Positions 60,122 to 64,000 of a DNA stretch of 64,000 bases are shown in pieces; the stretch's first letter is position 1; every line of letters starts with the position of its first letter. The position numbers were made by a program, and so were the translations under genes. Source of the DNA: Anaerohalosphaeraceae bacterium (lineage in GTDB: Bacteria; Planctomycetota; Phycisphaerae; Sedimentisphaerales; Anaerohalosphaeraceae). A model generated the notes under the pieces. It worked only from the letters and a program-made list of their open reading frames with translations. It ran no database searches and was not told where the DNA came from. The stretch spans positions 40,768 through 104,767 of the forward strand of contig JBBFLK010000011.1 of assembly GCA_037479115.1 (NCBI GenBank). The letters are read 5' to 3'.

Positions 60122-60720
60122 AGCTGCGAAAATGGAGATTAGATTTCCTGAAACTCCTTTTTGTGCCGATTCTTTTTGTGGTGGTGTTTGTCCGGCCCGC
60201 CTGGTCGCTCGATTCCTATCGGGCTTTTTTTATTGAATTGCTCGGGTATCTGTTTTTGCTGAGCGGTTTGACCGTCCGGATTTGGTGTATTTTTTATATC
60301 GGAGGGCGAAAAACCCGAGAACTGATTGCCGAGGGGCCGTATTCAATCTGCCGCAATCCGCTGTATGTGGGGACGTTTCTGCTGTCCATCGGTGTCGGGC
60401 TGTGTTTTGAAAATCTTCTGATGCTTTTGCTGGTGCCGGCGGTGATTATTCCGGTTCATTTTCTTACCGTCATCATGGAAGAAAGGCATTTGAAGGAAAG
60501 GTTTGGTACGGCTTATCTGGAGTACCAAAAGAAGGTTCCCCGATTCTGGCCCCGTTTTTCCGCCTATCACAGCCCTGAATACGTTGAAGTAAATGTGAAG
60601 GCGGTTCGGCGGATTGCCTTGGATACAATCGGCGTCTTGCTGCTGCCGCAGGTGGAAGACTTTTTGGAGCTGCTGCACGAACACAATATTCTGCCGGTTT
60701 TGTGGCATTTTCCTTCTTAG
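60118..60720 (+). CDS. ICMT/PEMT-like membrane methyltransferase
   Basis: This 200-residue membrane protein belongs to the isoprenylcysteine carboxyl methyltransferase / phospholipid methyltransferase superfamily. The signature is GPYSICRNPLYVGTFLLSIG near residues 78-97 (RHPxY-type SAM site), followed by a hydrophobic pair and EERHLKERFGTAYLEYQKKVPRF near 122-144. Four to five membrane segments are seen. The substrate is unknown. It overlaps DUF190 by 4 bases, so it is probably under the fluoride riboswitch; a role in fluoride stress is possible but unproven. Confidence 0.85.
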   Translation: MKLRKWRLDFLKLLFVPILFVVVFVRPAWSLDSYRAFFIELLGYLFLLSGLTVRIWCIFYIGGRKTRELIAEGPYSICRNPLYVGTFLLSIGVGLCFENLLMLLLVPAVIIPVHFLTVIMEERHLKERFGTAYLEYQKKVPRFWPRFSAYHSPEYVEVNVKAVRRIALDTIGVLLLPQVEDFLELLHEHNILPVLWHFPS

Positions 60721-60736
60721 TGATTCGGGAGTTCGA

Positions 60737-61945
60737 ATGAAAGCGTCTTCTTCCCAAACGGCGATGCGGTTTGTTGTGCTCCTGGGGGTGGTGTCTTTGT
60801 TGTCGGATATTGTGTATGAGGCCGCCCGGAGCATCAGCGGACCGTATCTGGCAGTGCTGGGGGCCGGAGCGGCGGTGGTGGGAGGGGTGGCCGGTCTGGG
60901 GGAACTGCTCGGCTACGGCCTGCGCATTGTCTCCGGTCTTGTGAGCGACCGCACCGGACGGTATTGGCTGATGACGCTGGTCGGCTATGCGGTGAATCTG
61001 CTGGCTGTGCCGGCGCTGGCTCTGGCGGGCCGGTGGGAGATTGCCGCCGTTCTGCTGATGGCCGAACGCTTCGGCAAGGCCCTGCGCACGCCCGCACGGG
61101 ATGCGATGCTCTCGCACGCCGCCGCTTCGGTCGGACGCGGCTGGGCCTTCGGCATCCACGAGGCGATGGACCAAATCGGTGCCGTTCTGGGGCCGCTGAT
61201 TGTCTCGGCTGTGTTGGCCTGGAGAGGCGATTACCGATTTGGGTTTGCGGTCCTGCTGATTCCGGCTCTGCTGGCGATGGCGGCCCTGGTTCTGGCTCGG
61301 GTTCTGTATCCGTGTCCGTCGAGTCTGGAATCACAAGGTTCTTCCGGCGGAAGAGGCGGTTTGCATCGCATCTTCTGGCTGTATCTGGCAGCCGCTGCGT
61401 GTATCGCTTTTGGTTTTGTGGATTTTCCGCTGATCGCTTTTCATATCAAGACGACGCATTTGCTGGGCGATGCGTGGATTCCGTTTCTCTATGCGGTGGT
61501 GATGGGCATTGATGCCGTTGCCGCGCTGGTTTTGGGGCGATGGTATGACAAAAAGGGAATGATTATTCTGGCCGGAGCGGCGGTTCTTTCGGCGGGCTGT
61601 GCACCGCTGGTCTTTCTGACGTCTCGCGGAGGGCTTCTGGCGGGAATGGTCTTGTGGGGAATCGGGATGGGGGCCCTCGAATCGATTCTGCGGGCGGCTG
61701 TGTCCGAACTGGTTCCCAAAGAACGCCGGGCTACCGGATTTGGAATTTTCAATGCCGGCTTTGGTTTGGCCTGGTTTGCCGGCAGCGCCCTGATGGGGGT
61801 TTTGTACACGTATTCTTTGATTTGGCCGGCGGTTCTTTCCGCCGCCGCTCAGCTGCTTTCGGTTCCGCTGATTCTGTATGTTCAGCGGATGCGCATCCTT
61901 ACCGAATCGGTCTCCGCAGCGCCTCCAGACCCGAATACAGTGTAA
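60737..61945 (+). CDS. MFS transporter
   Basis: The 402-residue protein has about 12 hydrophobic segments and belongs to the major facilitator superfamily. Features: SLLSDIVYEAARSISGPYL near 20, GLVSDRTGRYWLM near 67 (motif A form), ERFGKALRTPARDAMLSHAA near 107 and GRWYDKKGMIILAGA near 275. It resembles drug- or metabolite-efflux MFS proteins; the cargo is unknown. GGGAG precedes the ATG. It starts 16 bases after the methyltransferase gene and likely ends the crcB operon. Its 3' end overlaps convergent pgsA by 47 bases. Confidence 0.85.
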   Translation: MKASSSQTAMRFVVLLGVVSLLSDIVYEAARSISGPYLAVLGAGAAVVGGVAGLGELLGYGLRIVSGLVSDRTGRYWLMTLVGYAVNLLAVPALALAGRWEIAAVLLMAERFGKALRTPARDAMLSHAAASVGRGWAFGIHEAMDQIGAVLGPLIVSAVLAWRGDYRFGFAVLLIPALLAMAALVLARVLYPCPSSLESQGSSGGRGGLHRIFWLYLAAAACIAFGFVDFPLIAFHIKTTHLLGDAWIPFLYAVVMGIDAVAALVLGRWYDKKGMIILAGAAVLSAGCAPLVFLTSRGGLLAGMVLWGIGMGALESILRAAVSELVPKERRATGFGIFNAGFGLAWFAGSALMGVLYTYSLIWPAVLSAAAQLLSVPLILYVQRMRILTESVSAAPPDPNTV

Positions 61946-62522
61946 CGGCCAGCACAATCAGGTAGGTAATCAGGGTAAACCAGTCCCCCCAGGTCCGCGA
62001 GACAAAGGCCCATCCAATCAGGACGGTGCCGATTCCGAAGGATTGAACAAACATTTTTATCTTGCCGGAGACAACGGCCCCGAAGGGCACTCCTCTGGCT
62101 TCGGCGATGTGCCGGAGGGTCTGGACAATCACTTCCCGCCCCAGCAGCAGCAGGGCGGTTCCCCAGCGGATGGTATGCCCCAACCATTCCGGGAGATGGA
62201 AATTGGCCAGCAGGGGCTGTCCGACGAGGGCAAAACACACGAAAGAGCCGCAGACGAGCACTTTGTCAGCCAGCGGGTCCACGACCCGTCCGAATCGGCT
62301 GGTGACATTGAATCGGCGGGCAATCGGTCCATCGACAATGTCCGTTATTCCGGCCAAGACAAACAAAGCGAATGCTGTCATCAGAATACCGGCGGGTTTG
62401 GGATGGCCGGTCCGGGGCGCATACAAAATCAGCCCCAGGAAGAGCACCGTCATCATCAGACGCGCCACCGTCAGGGCATTAGGAAGGTGACGAATGATGC
62501 CTGTCAATCTCTGCTGTTCCAT
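61899..62522 (-). CDS. pgsA: CDP-diacylglycerol-glycerol-3-phosphate 3-phosphatidyltransferase
   Basis: PgsA makes phosphatidylglycerol phosphate, the precursor of phosphatidylglycerol and cardiolipin. The 207-residue membrane protein has PNALTVARLMMTVLFL near residues 13-28 and the CDP-alcohol phosphatidyltransferase signature DIVDGPIARRFN near 60 followed by GRVVDPLADK near 77, which contains the required Gly and Asp residues. Further segments (TALLLLGREVIVQTLR; LITYLIVLAVTLYSGL) complete a six-helix fold. ATG at 62522 was chosen; an ATG 14 codons earlier is also possible. It lies 50 bases downstream of the permease gene. Confidence 0.88.
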   Translation of the reverse strand: MEQQRLTGIIRHLPNALTVARLMMTVLFLGLILYAPRTGHPKPAGILMTAFALFVLAGITDIVDGPIARRFNVTSRFGRVVDPLADKVLVCGSFVCFALVGQPLLANFHLPEWLGHTIRWGTALLLLGREVIVQTLRHIAEARGVPFGAVVSGKIKMFVQSFGIGTVLIGWAFVSRTWGDWFTLITYLIVLAVTLYSGLEALRRPIR

Positions 62523-62572
62523 ATCGCTCGCTGGGAATATACCGAACTCTGCGGCAAACTGCAAATCTTTGT

Positions 62573-63889
62573 TTACAAACGGATGCCTGCTTCCCGGAGC
62601 ACCTTAAAGACAAAATACAGAACAGAAAGCCCCGTGATAATCCACAGAGTTGGGTTGATTTGTCTGATTTTTCCCTTCAGCAGGACAATCAGCGTATGGG
62701 CGAGAAAGCCGAAGGCCAGCCCTTCGCTGATGGAATAGCAAAGGGCGATCAGAACCATAATAAAAAAGGAGGGCAGGCCGTGCTCGATGTCTGAAAAGTC
62801 GATTTCCTTTATCCGCTTCATCATAAACAGACCGACCATGATGAGGGCCGGCGCCGTGGCATAGGATGGGACAATTGCTACTAAAGGGGCCAGAAAGGCG
62901 GACAGCAGGAATAAAAACCCCGTTACCACGGCCGTCAGTCCTGTCCGGCCTCCCTGCTCAATCCCAGCGGCCGATTCGATATAGGAGGTTGTTGTAGAGG
63001 TTCCCATCAGGGCGCCGAACATCGTTGCCGCCGCATCGATGGCCAGCAGCCGGTCGAGTTTTTGAATCTTTCCGGTCTCATCGGCCAGCCCCGCCTGGGG
63101 TGCTACGGCCAGCAGCGTGCCGATGCTGTCAAACATGTCGATAAACATCAGGGTAAAAATGCTCGAAAAAAGCCCCCATTTTAACGCACCGAGAATATCC
63201 AGCTGAAAGGCGACTGCGGAAATCCGAAAATCGGCTGAGATGAACTGCCTGGGAAGAGTGATTTCTCCAAACACAGCGGCCAGAGCGGTCGAAAAGGCAA
63301 TCCCAAGCAGCAGAGCCCCGGGGATGCGGCGAATTTCCAGAAAAAGCATCATCAGAAGCCCCGCCAGACCAATCAGGATGGTTTTATTCAGCGGGGCGGC
63401 CGTTACCAGCGTGACCGGATGGTCGCGAACCAGTCCCAGATTTTGAAGACCGATGAATGTAATAAACAGTCCGATTCCGACGGAAATGGCGGCAATCAGG
63501 CACGGCGGAATCGCCTCCACCAGTTTTCGGCGAAGGCCCGCCAGGGTCAGTATCAGAAAGAACAGACCCGACAGGAAGACTACGCCGAGGGCCGTCTGCC
63601 AGGAAATGTGTTCCGTCAGCACGAGCGTATAGGCAAAAAACGCATTCAGTCCCATACCGGGGGCCATTGCAATCGGGGTATCGGCCAGCAGGCCTGTGGC
63701 GATTGTGGAGACTCCGGTTACCAGACAGGTAATCAGAATCAGAGCGGAAGCATCCATTCCGGTTTTGGATAGGATATCCGGGTTGACGAAAATGATGTAG
63801 GCCATTGTCAGAAAGGTGGTTAAGCCGGCGATGATTTCCGTCCGCATCCGGTTTTTCCATCTTCCGATTGCAACAAACTCCCTGCCCAT
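62573..63889 (-). CDS. NCS2/AzgA-type purine permease
   Basis: The 438-residue polytopic protein belongs to the AzgA-like nucleobase:cation symporters (adenine, guanine, hypoxanthine). Features: EIIAGLTTFLTMAYIIFVNP near residues 18-37, APGMGLNAFFAYTLVL near 80-95, FIDMFDSIGTLLAVAPQAGL near 253-272, GALMGTSTTTSYIESAAGIEQGGRTGLTA near 300-328. These are the QIx/motif regions of the family. GGAGA lies before the ATG; codons further up are not family-like. The remaining 111 bases to the window edge hold TTGACA (63970-63975, minus strand) but no clear -10. Confidence 0.9.
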   Translation of the reverse strand: MGREFVAIGRWKNRMRTEIIAGLTTFLTMAYIIFVNPDILSKTGMDASALILITCLVTGVSTIATGLLADTPIAMAPGMGLNAFFAYTLVLTEHISWQTALGVVFLSGLFFLILTLAGLRRKLVEAIPPCLIAAISVGIGLFITFIGLQNLGLVRDHPVTLVTAAPLNKTILIGLAGLLMMLFLEIRRIPGALLLGIAFSTALAAVFGEITLPRQFISADFRISAVAFQLDILGALKWGLFSSIFTLMFIDMFDSIGTLLAVAPQAGLADETGKIQKLDRLLAIDAAATMFGALMGTSTTTSYIESAAGIEQGGRTGLTAVVTGFLFLLSAFLAPLVAIVPSYATAPALIMVGLFMMKRIKEIDFSDIEHGLPSFFIMVLIALCYSISEGLAFGFLAHTLIVLLKGKIRQINPTLWIITGLSVLYFVFKVLREAGIRL

Positions 63890-64000
63890 AAACCGTCTCC
63901 TTTTGTGTGTCGGACAAAACCCTCGTTCATTCCCACGCGAACCCACGTCATCTCTGAAAGCGTGTTTTTTGTCAACAGGAGTTACAACTCCCTTCACTTA

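Overview
The window looks like the chromosome of a Gram-negative member of the Planctomycetes, most likely class Phycisphaerae (Sedimentisphaerales-like). This is inference from content. It carries secreted proteins with PEP-CTERM sorting tails, single-repeat dockerin-like C-termini and DNRLRE modules, a Planctomycetes/Verrucomicrobia-only family (Minf_1886 type), and LPS and diaminopimelate genes (waaA, dapF). Most genes are housekeeping genes in short operons on both strands. I see no phage, insertion sequence or CRISPR array.

Layout. 1-6 kb: coaD, plus a run of proteins that keep an enzyme fold but seem to lack active-site residues (ferritin-like, HD-like, amidase/PGRP-like, GH10-like), a ComEA-like protein and a lipoprotein. 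6-11 kb: three related secreted surface proteins; the first two share an upstream operator-like motif. 11-16.6 kb: homocysteine methyltransferase, waaA, tRNA-Arg(CCG), two unknown genes and a DinG-type helicase. 16.6-21.9 kb: minus-strand operon ispA-dxs-nadK-TPR protein-dinG. 21.9-32.8 kb: miaA, then a minus-strand block dnaE / membrane protein-tmk-holB-ricT-metG-Minf_1886. 32.8-39.7 kb: an AT-rich 560-bp gap with inverted repeats, then two GPH sugar symporters, a GH130 phosphorylase and a GH94 phosphorylase, which look like one glycan phosphorolysis unit. 39.7-48 kb: dapF, a methyltransferase coupled to a broken PEP-CTERM gene, a PflX-like radical SAM protein, a fused EtfB-EtfA and its quinone oxidoreductase. 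48-55.4 kb: a sigma-70-type factor with extra helix-turn-helix domains, proC, ferredoxin, SRP RNA, a four-helix-bundle gene between inverted repeats, dnaX with an A9 run, recR and rpoN. 55.5-64 kb: a TPP riboswitch with thiFSGH, a fluoride riboswitch with crcB-DUF190, pgsA and a purine permease.

The most interesting signals are these: (1) a nine-A run in dnaX exactly where slippage would make the short gamma subunit; (2) a mobile-looking four-helix-bundle gene flanked by 18-bp inverted repeats, inserted between the SRP RNA and dnaX; (3) the multi-HTH sigma factor; (4) the phosphorylase/symporter cluster; (5) two riboswitches in which the duplicated arm that decides termination can be read directly; (6) the fused ETF; (7) the paired operator motif; (8) a PEP-CTERM gene broken at a T7 run.
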